Source: Physcomitrium patens (lineage: Eukaryota > Streptophyta > Bryopsida > Funariales > Funariaceae). Taken from it: a DNA stretch of 64,000 bases. Positions 49,877 through 60,089 of this stretch are shown here, piece after piece. The notes below the pieces were generated by a model. That model was not told the origin of the DNA, did no database searches, and worked only from the letters and a program-made list of their open reading frames with translations. The position numbers were made by a program, and so were the translations under genes. Within the stretch, counting starts at the first letter, position 1. Each line of letters opens with the position of its first letter. The stretch is from NCBI RefSeq assembly GCF_000002425.4, contig NC_037261.1, positions 6,038,098 through 6,102,097 of the forward strand. The letters are read 5' to 3'.

Positions 49877-50878
49877 ATGGCTAAAAGTTTGGAATCCAAA
49901 CTAGACGCCATCATAAATGCTCTTGCCTCGTTGTCACATAGGACAACAAAGATCGAAAGAGTCATGGTAGGACTCCATAACAATGGAGTATCTGGGATAG
50001 CGCCATCTAAAGCATATCAGCCTCAAACTTCTGCGCCAGAAGAAGCAGTTCTACCTCCATTTCAACAAGATCGAGTAGTCCTACAACGAAAGGAGCCTCG
50101 AGTTAGTCTTCCGGATAAGTTTGATGGAACTCATTCCAAGTTTCGAGGTTTTGTCAACCAAATCAGGTTGATAACAATTTTACAGCCCAAACGTTATCCG
50201 ACGAAGGAAGCGCGTGTTGGGCTTGTTGGAACCTTGCTTACAGCACAAGCTCTGTCTTGGTTTACTCCCTTGTTCGAGAAGCGATCGCCAATCCTGAGCA
50301 ACTTTGAAACGTTCTTGGAGGCGTTTGCAGAAGCATTTGGCGAGCATGATAAAGTTCGATGGGCTACAACAAAGATCCGATCGCTACGACAAGGAACACG
50401 CTCTGCATCAGTCTATGCCTCGGATTTCAGACAATTGACAACTGACATTAATTGGGGTGAAGAGGCGTTGGTGAGTCAGTTTTATTAGGGCTTCAAAGAT
50501 GATGTGAAGGACTTGCTGTTATCTCTTCCTGATCCTCAAACGCTCAACGAAGCTATTAGCCAAGCTGTAAAGTGTGACAACTGCCTATTCCAGCGTCGCC
50601 AAGACCAACGTCCAAGACACCAAATGACTCGTTACGACGTGACTATGTCTGCAAATAGCTTAAACTCACATTCGGAGGCAACAGACATGCAAATCGACAT
50701 GGCGCGTGTCCGATCTCTTACTCCAACAGAGAAGAAACGGCGTATGGAGGAAGGGTTATGTTTGTACTGTGGAGAAGAAGGTCACAAGGTTGGAAATTGC
50801 CCAAAGAAGCAAAATTGGCACCCTGTCAAGACTAGAAGTGCGATGATTCCGAAAAACGATGACGCCCAGCCACAGTAA
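49877..50878 (+). pseudogene. A1 gag, one premature stop
   Basis: ATG at 49877. An N-terminal coiled-coil-like segment (LDAIINALASLSHRTTKIER) is followed by a capsid of the Retrotrans_gag type (FDGTHSKFRGFVNQIRLITI, LLTAQALSWFTPLF, FGEHDKVRWATTKIRSLRQG). A TAG at 50486-50488 replaces the Trp found in A4 (QFYWG), splitting the frame. After it come LPDPQTLNEAI and a canonical zinc knuckle CLYCGEEGHKVGNC (about 50758-50800), ending at TAA 50876. Gag would form the particle and bind RNA. Confidence 0.9.
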
Positions 50879-50969
50879 GAACCGTGCGGCTAGACAATCT
50901 AATATCACGACAACAATCAGGTTCCTCCTTCTCTGTCTAACCTGCCTGTTGTTTTACAATTCCTTTATT

Positions 50970-52356
50970 TTTAGGCCCTCAAAAACAAAAAACTTTAGCT
51001 TTATTGGATTCGGGGGCATCTACTTGTTTTTTAGATGAAGAGTTTGCTAAACGCCACAAGATCCGTTTAGTACAGAAGTCCAAACCTGTTCACGTAGAGG
51101 TGAAAGATGGACGACCCTTATTGTCAGGCAACGTTACCCATTAATCAGAACCTATAGAAGTGGTGTTTAAGGACCATAGTAGTCACATTATTTTTAATAT
51201 TATTAGAACCCCATCAAGCCCTGTTATCCTTGGTCTTTCTTGGTTAGAAGATCATAATCCGTCCATTGATTGGAGGCTACAAAGGATAACATTTCCTGAA
51301 AAAAATAATAATAAACCTGTTGGTAGAACCTACATGAAGAAATCCATGTTTATTAGAGCGAGAGCGTTCCTAAGATAGTCCAAGGAAGGCGTACCATTTG
51401 TCATTTATGCAGCTCCAACTAGCGGCGAGAATATCTCAACATCGAATATACCAGAGCAATATAGGGATTTTGAAGACGTGTTTCAGAAGAAGAACGCCGA
51501 TATACTGCCGGAACATCGACCATATGATTGCACCATAGACTTAGAGGAAAGAGCGCAACCACCTTTTGGTCCAATATACAACCTATCGCAGACGGAGTTG
51601 GCAGAATTGCGGAAGTACATCGATGAGAATCTAGCCAAGAATTTTATTCGACATTCAAAGTCACCAGCTGGAGCACCAATCCTATTCGTGAAGAAAAAAG
51701 ATGGCTCACTGCGGATGTGCGTGGACTACCGAGGACTCAACAAGGTGACCAAGAAGAATCGCTATCCCTTATCTTTGATCTCCGGCCTCTTAGATCAACT
51801 TGGACGTGCAAGGATTTTTACAAAGATTGATTTAAGAGGAGCCTACAACCTTGTGCGAATCAAAGAAGGAGATGAATGGAAGACAGCCTTTCGTACAAGG
51901 TATGGCCATTTTGAGTACAATGTCATGCCTTTTGGTCTTACCAATGCTCCAGCGGTCTTTCAGCATATGATGAACGACATCTTTCGGGAGTACCTCGATG
52001 ACTTTGTTGTCATCTTTTTGGATGATATTTTGATATTTTCTAAGAATGAAGAAGAACATGAGAAGCACGTTTGTTTGGTTCTTGAAAAACTACGCGAACG
52101 AGGACTCTACGCCAAGTTGGAGAAGTGTCAATTTCACCAGAATGAGATGGAATTTTTGGGCTTCATTGCGACTACAGAGGGCTTGAAGATGGATCCAAAA
52201 AATGTAGAAGCAATTATATCTTGGGAAGTTTCGAAGACGGTTAGAGATGTTCAGTGTTTTCTTGGATTTGCTAACTTCTATCGGATCTTCATCAAGAATT
52301 ATTCTCAAGTTGCTGCACCACTCACGCGTCTAACAAGCAAAGACAAGCTCGAATGA
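50970..52356 (+). pseudogene. A1 protease and reverse transcriptase, three stops
   Basis: Protease active site LLDSGASTCFLDEEFAK (about 51000-51050), then ILGLSWLEDHNPSIDW. Stops occur at 51142-51144 and 51376-51378. RT runs from about 51478: [63 protein letters not shown], and the catalytic box FLDDILIFS (usual form YxDD, here F). It ends at TGA 52354-52356, where A2 and A4 have Trp (KLEW). The boundary between gag and pol is a plain stop at 50876; how pol was expressed is unclear. Confidence 0.9.
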
Positions 52357-54354
52357 GGATCACAAGCTGCAAAAGCATTTCAAGATCTCAAGACGGCATT
52401 CACTACGGCTCCAATCTTGGTACACCCTGAATTTGTAAAGGCTTTCTATTTAGAGACCGATGCTTCAGATTTTGCTTTGGGAGCTGTGCTTTCAAAGATG
52501 GGCATAGACAAGAAGCTTCACCCAGTTGCGTTCTATTCACGGAAGTTCTTTGCTGCTGAGATCAACTACGAGATCCACGACAAAGAGCTACTTGCTATAG
52601 TGGATGCCTTCCAAGAGTGGCGTCACTTCCTCGAAGGAGCTGCACATCCAGTGACTGTTTATACGGACCACAAGAATTTGGAGTACTTCATGACAGCTCG
52701 AATTTTGAATCGTCGTCAAGCTCGATGGAATATGTCTCTATCACGATTTGACTTTATTATCACCTACCGCCCTGGAAAACAGCAAGGATTATCTGACGCA
52801 TTATCGAGGAGATCGTATCTTGCGCCAAAGGCTGGAGAAGCAGCGTTTGATCAACAATGTACAACATTGTTGAAATCAGAAAAATTCAAGATTTTTGCTA
52901 CTGTTGCAACTATCGATGACGGCTTCCTCAGTGAGGTACGTACTGCGACCATTGAGGATTCTATAGCTCTTGACATCAAACAACTTGTCGATAATGACAA
53001 GTTTAAGGTGGAGGGAGATCTTCGTTATTTTGAGGAGCGGTTGTATATCCCGAAAGGACCAACTCGACTCCAAGTACTTCAATCTCGCCACAACTTTCCA
53101 ACTGCGGGACATTTTGGATTCAACAAGACTTTGGAGCTCATTTCACGAGATTTTTGGTGGCCCCAAATGTGGAAGGATGTGAAGGAATTTGTCCTTTCTT
53201 GTGATGTTTGTTCAAGATCCAAGATCCCTCGACATCGTCCGTATGGACTTCTCCAGCCATTGCCTATTCCGCATCGACCATGGTCTTCAGTTTCTATGGA
53301 CTTCATTATGGACCTACCGCCATCGAATTCATTTAACAGCATCTTTGTTGTGGTGGATCGATTTACAAAGATGGCGCATTTCGTGCCTTGCAAGAAAACA
53401 TCGTCAAGTGAAGACACCGCAAGACTCTTTCTTGATAACATATATCATTATCATGGCCTACCAGATGATATCGTGTCGGATCGAGGTACTCAGTTTGTAT
53501 CCAAGTTTTGGAGGTCCCTCTTTGAGATATTGAAGGTGGATATTAAGCTCTCTTCGGCTTTTCATCCTCAAACTGACGGTCAAACGGAGCAGGTGAATCA
53601 AGTTTTGGAGCAATATTTACGATGCAGCATCAACTATCAACAAGATTATTGGACTGCATATCTACCGCTTGCTGAGTTCGTATACAACAACACTCTTCAT
53701 GCGTCAACTCAACAAACACCATTCTTCTCCAACTACGGATACCACCCCAAGCTCGATTTATTGAGTTCTTCAGCAAATAACAACCCAGCAGCTGAAGGAT
53801 TTGTGAAGCAACTATCGGAGCTTCAAGCGACGTTGAAGCTTCAATTGCAATCTGCCCAAGAGAGTTACAAGGCATCTGCAGATAAATATCAAAATGAAGC
53901 GCCTACTTTTAAAGTTGGAAGTAAAGTATGGCTTCTTCGAAGGAATATCAAGACCAAGCGGCCATGTGACAAATTGGACTATCGGAGATTAGGGCCATTT
54001 GTTATCGAGAAGCAGATCAATCCGGTGGCATATCGTCTGGAGTTACCAGCTACTATGAAGGTACATCCAGTCTTTCATGTGTCTTTGTTGGAACCTTATC
54101 GAGAGTCAGCTTTTCCCCAAAGAGTACAAAGTCCGCCACCAAGTATCGAAATTGAAAACCATGAGGAATACGAGGTGGAAAAGGTACTAGATTCACGGCG
54201 TAATAGGAGAAAATTGGAGTATTTAGTGCATTGGAGTGGATACGACATCAATGAACGAACGTGGAAGCGTGTCGAAAAACTTGCCAATGCACCAAAAAAG
54301 GTACAAGAATTTCATCAACGATATCCTCATAAACCTAAGCCGATTCAACGATAG
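52357..54354 (+). CDS. A1 RNase H, integrase and chromodomain (open frame of about 665 codons)
   Basis: The uninterrupted part of pol. RNase [48 protein letters not shown] (the four acidic residues are present). Integrase: H-x-H then CDVCSRS zinc finger (53095-53215); core Asp in SMDFIMDLP (about 53296), Asp in IVSDRGTQF (about 53475), Glu in QTEQVNQVLEQYL (about 53590). Then the GPF module ([18 protein letters not shown]) and a C-terminal chromodomain ([31 protein letters not shown], 54165-54270), which in chromoviruses steers integration to marked chromatin. It has no own start and is cut off from RT by the 52354 stop. Confidence 0.9.
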   Translation, partial: GSQAAKAFQDLKTAFTTAPILVHPEFVKAFYLETDASDFALGAVLSKMGIDKKLHPVAFYSRKFFAAEINYEIHDKELLAIVDAFQEWRHFLEGAAHPVTVYTDHKNLEYFMTARILNRRQARWNMSLSRFDFIITYRPGKQQGLSDALSRRSYLAPKAGEAAFDQQCTTLLKSEKFKIFATVATIDDGFLSEVRTATIEDSIALDIKQLVDNDKFKVEGDLRYFEERLYIPKGPTRLQVLQSRHNFPTAGHFGFNKTLELISRDFWWPQMWKDVKEFVLSCDVCSRSKIPRHRPYGLLQPLPIPHRPWSSVSMDFIMDLPPSNSFNSIFVVVDRFTKMAHFVPCKKTSSSEDTARLFLDNIYHYHGLPDDIVSDRGTQFVSKFWRSLFEILKVDIKLSSAFHPQTDGQTEQVNQVLEQYLRCSINYQQDYWTAYLPLAEFVYNNTLHASTQQTPFFSNYGYHPKLDLLSSSANNNPAAEGFVKQLSELQATLKLQLQSAQESYKASADKYQNEAPTFKVGSKVWLLRRNIKTKRPCDKLDYRRLGPFVIEKQINPVAYRLELPATMKVHPVFHVSLLEPYRESAFPQRVQSPPPSIEIENHEEYEVEKVLDSRRNRRKLEYLVHWSGYDINERTWKRVEKLANAPKKVQEFHQRYPHKPKPIQR

Positions 54355-54480
54355 CTTCTTGCTGAAGCTTGCTCATCAAGTAGCATAAAAAGGGGGGAAG
54401 GCACCTCCAAAACCCATAGTTCGATAGTGTAGAACTTTGTTAGCAACTATATTTTGCTCTCATCATTTTAGCCTTTGGAC

Positions 54481-54828
54481 ATGGATAGTCAAGATACTAC
54501 ACTTGTTATGTCATCTCAAGCGACTAGCTCACGAAGGCGACCGCGAGATGAAGAACCGCCTGCACCACGACGACGTCGGAGGATATGGAGCAATAGATCG
54601 CTAGTAATTGTATTTGAGGTCGAGCCTGCCTACGACGGTCAGCCAGAAGGTGTGTTTGGAGGACAGTTTCACAATGAAGACACAGAAGTCCACACTTGGT
54701 CAGAGGTTGAAGGTGTTAGTCACTACCGTTGGCTCCAAGGGCCGATGAATCATTTGCCTCGCGAACAACAATTGGAATTCATAGCGGATGTGATGCGACA
54801 GATTTTCATTTTCTTGCGTTGGTATTGA
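54481..54828 (+). CDS. third ORF of chromovirus A1, intact (115 aa), unknown function
   Basis: ATG at 54481, 126 bp after the pol stop, ending 50 bp before the 3' LTR. Residues 1-40 are Ser/Arg/Pro-rich with a basic run (PRRRRRIW) that could be a nuclear signal. Residues about 42-115 form a conserved domain (SLVIVFEVEPAYDGQPEG, WSEVEGVSHYRWLQG, NHLPREQQLEFIADVMRQIF). No signal peptide, membrane segment, coiled coil or known motif is seen. Homologous frames lie at 47634-47981, 31196-31549, 15680-15922 and 40125-40426. Retention without stops beside a broken gag and pol suggests selection in the source lineage. Confidence 0.8.
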   Translation: MDSQDTTLVMSSQATSSRRRPRDEEPPAPRRRRRIWSNRSLVIVFEVEPAYDGQPEGVFGGQFHNEDTEVHTWSEVEGVSHYRWLQGPMNHLPREQQLEFIADVMRQIFIFLRWY

Positions 54829-54865
54829 CTGATAACAACATTGCTTCTCGGAGACCTCGAAGTTA

Positions 54866-54878
54866 GAAGAGGAGGTGA
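54866..54878 (+). promoter_or_regulatory. polypurine tract of A1
   Basis: AGAAGAGGAGGTGA directly precedes TGTCATGG, the start of the 3' LTR. It would prime plus-strand DNA synthesis. Confidence 0.75.
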
Positions 54879-55290
54879 TGTCATGGACATACATTGGAAG
54901 ATTCTTCGAATATTCTTCTAGAATATTCTCTAAAGATTCTCTAAAGATTCCTTTAGAAGGTTTTAGAAGATTCTTAGAATATTCCCTAAAGATTCTCTTA
55001 GAAGGTTCTAGAATATTTTGATAGATTCTAGGAAGTTGCTCGAGAAGTTTCCTATTTAGTAGAAGTTGTTGGAGAAGCGTCCTAGTTAGTGGAAGTAGCT
55101 CGAGAAGCTTCCTATTCAGTAGTATATATAGGAGTCGAGGCTGAAGAGTTCTTCAGTCTCGACAACACATCTCTTGGACTTCTAGCTCACCGTTCTGGTG
55201 TTGTTCTTGTACTCATCTCTTTAATCTAGTTCTGCCACTTCTTCTTGAACTTCTTGTTAGATTTCAAGTCTGTATTTTGTGTCCGTGACA
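54879..55290 (+). repeat. A1 3' LTR
   Basis: 412 bp, TGTCATGGACATA to TGTCCGTGACA. It lacks the 21-bp TTAGAAGGTTCTAAAATATTC unit present in the 5' LTR, and one GAA/TTC array has lost a TTC (GGTTTTAGAAG). Confidence 0.95.
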
Positions 55291-57757
55291 AAAATCATGT
55301 CAAATGAATTCGGTGGTGGTAGATCCGTAATAAAGTCGATGGAAACCGAAGACCATGGTCGGCGCGGAATAGGCAATGGCTGTAGAAGTCCATATGGCCG
55401 ATGTCGAGGGTTTTTGGATCTTGAACAAATGTCACAAGATACAACAAAATCTTTCACATCCTTCCACATTTAAAGCCACCAGAAATCGCGGGAAATAAGT
55501 TCCAAAGTCTTATTGAATCCAAAATGTCCCGCAGCTGGAAAGTCATGACGAGATTGAAGAACTCGGAGTCGTGTTGGCCCTTTTGGGATATACAACCGCT
55601 CTTCGAAATATACTAGATCTCCTTCCATCTTGAATTTATCATCACTAGCATGTTGCTTGATATCAAGGGCTAGAGAATCTTCAATGGTTGCGGCCCGTAC
55701 CTGGCCGAAGAAGTCAGCATCAATTGGTACAATAGCTGCGTTGAGCCAAAATTTCTCTGGCTTCAACAATGTCGTGCACTGTTGATCAAATGCTGCATCT
55801 CCAGCCTTTGGCGCAAGATATGATCTCCTTGATAATGCATCGGACAACCCTTGTTGCTTCCCAGGCTGATAAGTAATAACAAAGTCGAATCTGGATAGCG
55901 ACATACTCCACCGAGCTTGACATCGATTCAAAACCCGAGCCGACATAAAATACTCCAAATTCTTGTGATCCATATATACGGTCACTGGATGTGCAGTTCC
56001 TTCGAGAAAGTGGCGCTACTCTTGGAAAGAATCTACTATAGCAAGGAGTTCCTTATCGTGGATCTCATAGTTGATCTCAGCAGCAGAGAATTTTCAAGAA
56101 TAGAACGCAACTGGATGGAGCTTCTCATCTACGCCCATCTGTGAAAGTACAGCTCCCAAAGCAAAATCCGAAGCATCTATCTCCAAATAAAAGGCCTTTG
56201 TAAAGTCCGGATGTACCAAGATTGGAGCTGTAATAAATACCATCTTCAAATCTTAGAATGCTTTTTCTGCGATAGGTCGCCATTCGAGCTTGTCCTTGTA
56301 CGTTAACCGAGTGAGGGGGGCAACAACTTGAGAATAATTCTTGATGAAGATCCGATAGTAGTTAGCAAATCCAAGAAAACATTGTACGTCCCTAACCGTC
56401 TTCGGAACTTCCCAAGACATGATTGCTTCCACCTTCTTTGGATCCATCTTCAATCCTTCCGTAGTTGCGATGAATCCCAAAAACTCCATCTCAGTTTGGT
56501 GAAATAAGCACTTCTCCAATTTGGCATAGAGTCCTCGCTCCCGTAGTTTTTTGAGTACCAGACGAACGTGCTTCTCATGTTCTTCCTCGTTCTTAGAAAA
56601 TATCAAAATATCATCTAGATAGATGACAACAAAATTGTCTAGATGCTCTCGAAAGATGTCATTCATCATGTATTGAAAGACCGCTGGAGCATTAGTAAGA
56701 CCAAATGGCATGACATTGTATTCAAAATGGCCATGCCTTGTTCGAAAAGCTGTCTTCCATTCATCTCCTTCCTTGATTCGCACAAGGTTGTAAGCTCCCC
56801 TTAGGTCAATCTTTGTAAAGATCCTTGTACATCCAAGTTGTTCTAGAAGACCAGAGATCAAAGGCAGTGGGTAGCGATTCTTTTTTGTCACCTTGTTGAG
56901 ACCTCGATAGTCCACGCACATCTATAGTGAGCCATCTTTCTTCTTCACAAATAAGATTGGTGCCCCAACTGGCGACTTCGAATGACAGATGAAGTTCTTG
57001 GCTAGATTCTCGTCAATGTACTTCCGCAACTCAGTCAACTCCGTCTGCGACAAATTGTAGATTGGTCCAAAAGGTGGTTGTGCTCCTTCTTACAATTCAA
57101 TGGCACAGTCATAGGGTCGATGCTCTGGCAGCATATCAGCATTCTTCTTTTCAAAGACATCTTTGAATTCTTCATACTGCTTTGGAATAACCAAAGTCGG
57201 AGTTGCATCTTCTCGAGTCAGAGTTGCAAAGATGATAAGAGGTGTATTTTGCTTGGCTTCCTTCATGAAAGCCATTGCACCTATAAACAAGGATTTGTTT
57301 CTAGACATGGTCTTAGCAGATTCCACCTTCAAGGAGTTTGTTCGAAATGTCACTTTCTGCAACTTCCAATCTATCAATGGATTATATCTATCAAGCCAAG
57401 ATAGTCCCAAAATGATAGGACATGAAGGGGTCTTGATAACATTAAACACAATATTGCTCTCATGGTTTTCAAGACGTACCTTCAATGGTTTAGTTTCATG
57501 GATAACATTGCCCAAAGACAATGGTCGTCCGTCTATGACTTCTACATGGACAGGCTTAAGTTTCTTTACAAGAGAAATATTGTAAAGCCTGGCAAACTCT
57601 TCATCTATAAAGCAAGCAGATGCACCCGAGTCTAATAAAGCATCGACTTGTAGTTCTTGAATACCCAGATGTAAAGGTACCATAAAACAATCTGAAGGTT
57701 GAGCTGAGACAAAGGGACCTTGATTAATTTTGGATGTTGAGATGTCCAGCCGCACGG
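55291..57757 (-). pseudogene. A2 protease, RT, RNase H and integrase N-terminal half
   Basis: From the right: protease (LLDSGASACFIDEEFARLYN, about 57640; LGLSWLDRYNPLIDW), a pre-RT segment with [13 protein letters not shown] at 56921-56253 ([38 protein letters not shown]), RNase H pieces, and integrase with [14 protein letters not shown] and [12 protein letters not shown] up to the A1 insertion point. A few stops and frameshifts break it, for example a stop in place of the Arg of SLRMCVDY (about 56920). The catalytic residues are otherwise retained. Confidence 0.9.
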
Positions 57758-59021
57758 TGTCGTGATGTATCACGAGTATACAGTGAAAATAAAAAGAAAG
57801 GGAAATTTTATTAATATTCACTTACCTCGAATATTGGGAGCATCGACCAACTCCAGTACAAATACTGAGTGGTCAGGTTCAGTGACTCCGTTACAGTCAG
57901 CCGGGGCATACTGGAATGCCCCGTTCGATTTCAATAACGGGAGTCAGCAGGAAGAGAAGGACCAATTTGACCCAGTTACGGGAAATCCAGGTCTTACTAC
58001 GGGTCTTAGCCAATCTGACGCGAGGACCAATTTGACCCAATTACGGGAACATCCAGGTTACTACGGGCATCTTTCCCAATATAGGACCTGAATTGGTCGG
58101 GCGACTCAATGTCGTTCCGATTACGGGGTTCGATTCTGTTTCAGGCTGTCCTGTTCTCTGTGCCGTCTCAGGGAACGTTGTTTTCGGTAAATGGATTTCT
58201 TAAAGGTAAAAACGGAGGAGAAAGCTTGGCGGCGAGAACCAATTTCGAATCCAAGTTGAGGTGAGAGCCAATTTCGGATCCAAGCTTGAGGTGGGAGCCA
58301 ATTCCGGATCTAAGACGGAAGATTGAAGAAATTCAAAGGATAAGGTTAGGTGGGATATAGTTTTGGGGGGGTTTTTTTTTGAGAAAAATCGAGGGGGGAG
58401 CTAGTTTTGAAGTTTTTTTGGAAGGTTACCAGGTGGGTTTTTTTTATGGGAGGTTTTTGAAGATCAAGGGAATTATAGAGAGGAGCTTCATGCTTCGGGT
58501 CGGGGAAGGAAAGACATAGAATTTGGATTTTTCTTCTTTGTAGAGTTTTGGGGAAGACTGAGGCAATCGCTGCTGAAGTCAGTGTTGTAATGGTGAATCG
58601 GGATTTTTAAATGAAGTGGGTTTGAATACTCTTGACTGTTTTGTGAAATCGAGTTACGTCTGTGATTGAAGGATTAAAAGGGTGTCTATAGGATTGAGTA
58701 TGCGGAGTGAATGAAATTTATTGGATTAATCTAACAAGACAGTCAGTGGATACAAGATCGTAAGTACAAAGCAGTATTGAAGGTTAACAGTTTGGGTTGT
58801 ACGGGGTTCTCTATAACGTCTAGAGACCTACCGGCTGGGGCAAAAAGGACTTCGACAAGAAGTCGAAGAGCATCCGTATAGATTTACGGTACATTGTTGC
58901 AGTCGTTTATATTCCAGCAGTCAAAAACTGATAGACTGCTTGACTATCGGCGAATCTCCATACTACCTTCTACAACCAGACGCCCGACGCGTTCTCGAGC
59001 AGGAAAGCACGTAATACGACA
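57758..59021 (+). repeat. B1 5' LTR (1264 bp)
   Basis: TGTCGTGATGTATCACG to GTAATACGACA, with TGTCGT/ACGACA as terminal inverted repeats. It includes short internal repeats around GAACCAATTTCG and GAGCCAATTCCGGATC (58235-58310). The segment at 57845-57960 corresponds to the place where the B2 LTR carries an extra zinc-knuckle block. Confidence 0.85.
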
Positions 59022-59025
59022 AAAG

Positions 59026-59043
59026 TGGTGAACCCGACGTGAA
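59026..59043 (+). promoter_or_regulatory. B1 primer-binding site candidate
   Basis: TGGTGAACCCGACGTGAA, four bases after the LTR end. It begins with the TGG expected of a site paired to a tRNA CCA end but differs from the tRNA-iMet site. The tRNA is not identified. The B2 copy has TGGTGAACCCCACATAAA. Confidence 0.6.
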
Positions 59044-59168
59044 AGCTTGAGGTAGAAGGTATTGGATTTTGGTTGATTTTATCTTTATTTTTTATGGAAA
59101 ACGAAAATAAAAATTTTGAAGGATTTTTGGGAGAAATTTCTGGTGGGTAGTCTTCTAAAGGACAAGGT

Positions 59169-60089
59169 ATGCACATGGATCCGTCTATTGCTAGTTTGTT
59201 TCAAGCCTTCTCATTGTCAATGCAGCAACAGCAAAGCAATGATCGAAAGGAAGCTTTGGCAACCAAAGCATTGCAAGCAGTGGTCAATAAAATTGATCAA
59301 TTTGATGGGAGGAATATTTCAAGGTATTTAAGATGTTATGTTCGTGAAATGGAATTAAATCGGGTTTCTGAGAAGAAAATGGTTGCACTATTTGGACTTG
59401 CCATGACACCGGAGATAAGGGACCACATTACATCGATTACGGATCGTTGTGGGAATTCATGGGAGGATTTTTCACATGCATTGAAAGACAAATATTTCTT
59501 GGAAGATGCTGATCGCGTTACTAAGAAGTTGTTTGTGGGATGGATTGAACAGCCCAATAAGAATTTGCAAGCAACAGAGGTACTAAGGGAATTTAAGAGG
59601 CAGTACTCTCAATTATCGAAGGTAGAAAAATTGACATTGGAGCCGAACAAAGTTGATCTATTTCTTCAAGCTGCTCATGGAGAATTGCAAGAAAAATTAG
59701 AACCCGTTCTTGAAGACAAAGAAGAAGATGAAGGATTGACAATGAAGTCGAAGAACGTTGAAGATGCGGTGGGGTTGCTTACAAAAAAATAAAGGAAGAA
59801 GGATAGGAGCAATATTCCAAAAAAAGTACAAGCACCCAAAGCTCCAGTACGTACAACACCACCAACAATGCGTACAGTTCAACCTTCGACATCCTTATCA
59901 AAGAAAGCAGATATGGAGATGGAAGAAATTATACGAAGAATGCGAGATCTTCAAATCAAATTGGCAAAACTTGAAGAGAATACTTCTATAAACAATTCGA
60001 AGAATGTTTTGAAATAAGGATATGTATAAAGATGCATTTGGTGTGATGATGCTTCACACACTAGAAAAGATTGCAATGAATTTAATAAT
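59169..60089 (+). pseudogene. B1 gag (capsid and zinc knuckle), three stops
   Basis: ATG at 59169 (MHMDPSIASLFQAFSLS). A capsid-like part is rich in charged helices (QFDGRNISRYLRCYVREMEL, HALKDKYFLEDADRVTKKLF). TAA at 59790 is private to B1 (B2 has sense codons). A Lys-rich linker follows, then stops at 60015-60017 and 60027-60029, both shared with B2. The same frame then gives the zinc knuckle CIWCDDASHTRKDC (60033-60074) and opens into the next CDS. The shared stops suggest that the family was expressed as two frames or was already defective before these copies spread. Confidence 0.75.

Larger units (their letters stand above)
49141..55290 (+). mobile_element. chromovirus A1 (Ty3/gypsy, 6.15 kb), youngest A copy, nested in A2
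   Basis: Full-length: LTR 49141-49573, gag 49877-50878, pol to 54354, third ORF 54481-54828, LTR 54879-55290. The flanks AATAT and AAAAT are a target duplication with one change. The LTRs differ at about 6 of 412 aligned bases plus one 21-bp indel, so insertion is fairly recent. Four premature stops make it non-autonomous. Confidence 0.95.
47112..57757 (-). mobile_element. chromovirus A2, split by A1; its gag end lies beyond B1
   Basis: A minus-strand element inserted in the copia LTR. Its parts are the 3' LTR (47112-47583), third ORF (47634-47981), and pol (48127-49140 and 55291-57757). A1 (49141-55290) interrupts the integrase between the codons for MIF and VVVD. B1 begins at 57758, just upstream of the A2 protease, so the A2 gag and 5' LTR are presumably to the right of B1 outside the window. 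Confidence 0.9.

Noticed and set aside
53079..53441. 120-codon minus-strand open frame inside A1
   Set aside because: Antisense shadow of the conserved integrase frame.
54481..54828. third ORF as an envelope gene
   Set aside because: The position fits, but there is no signal peptide, membrane segment or glycosylation pattern.
58235..58310. regulatory repeat array in the B1 LTR
   Set aside because: Only two to three short degenerate repeats (GAACCAATTTCG, GAGCCAATTCCGG); no known motif and too few copies to support a function.
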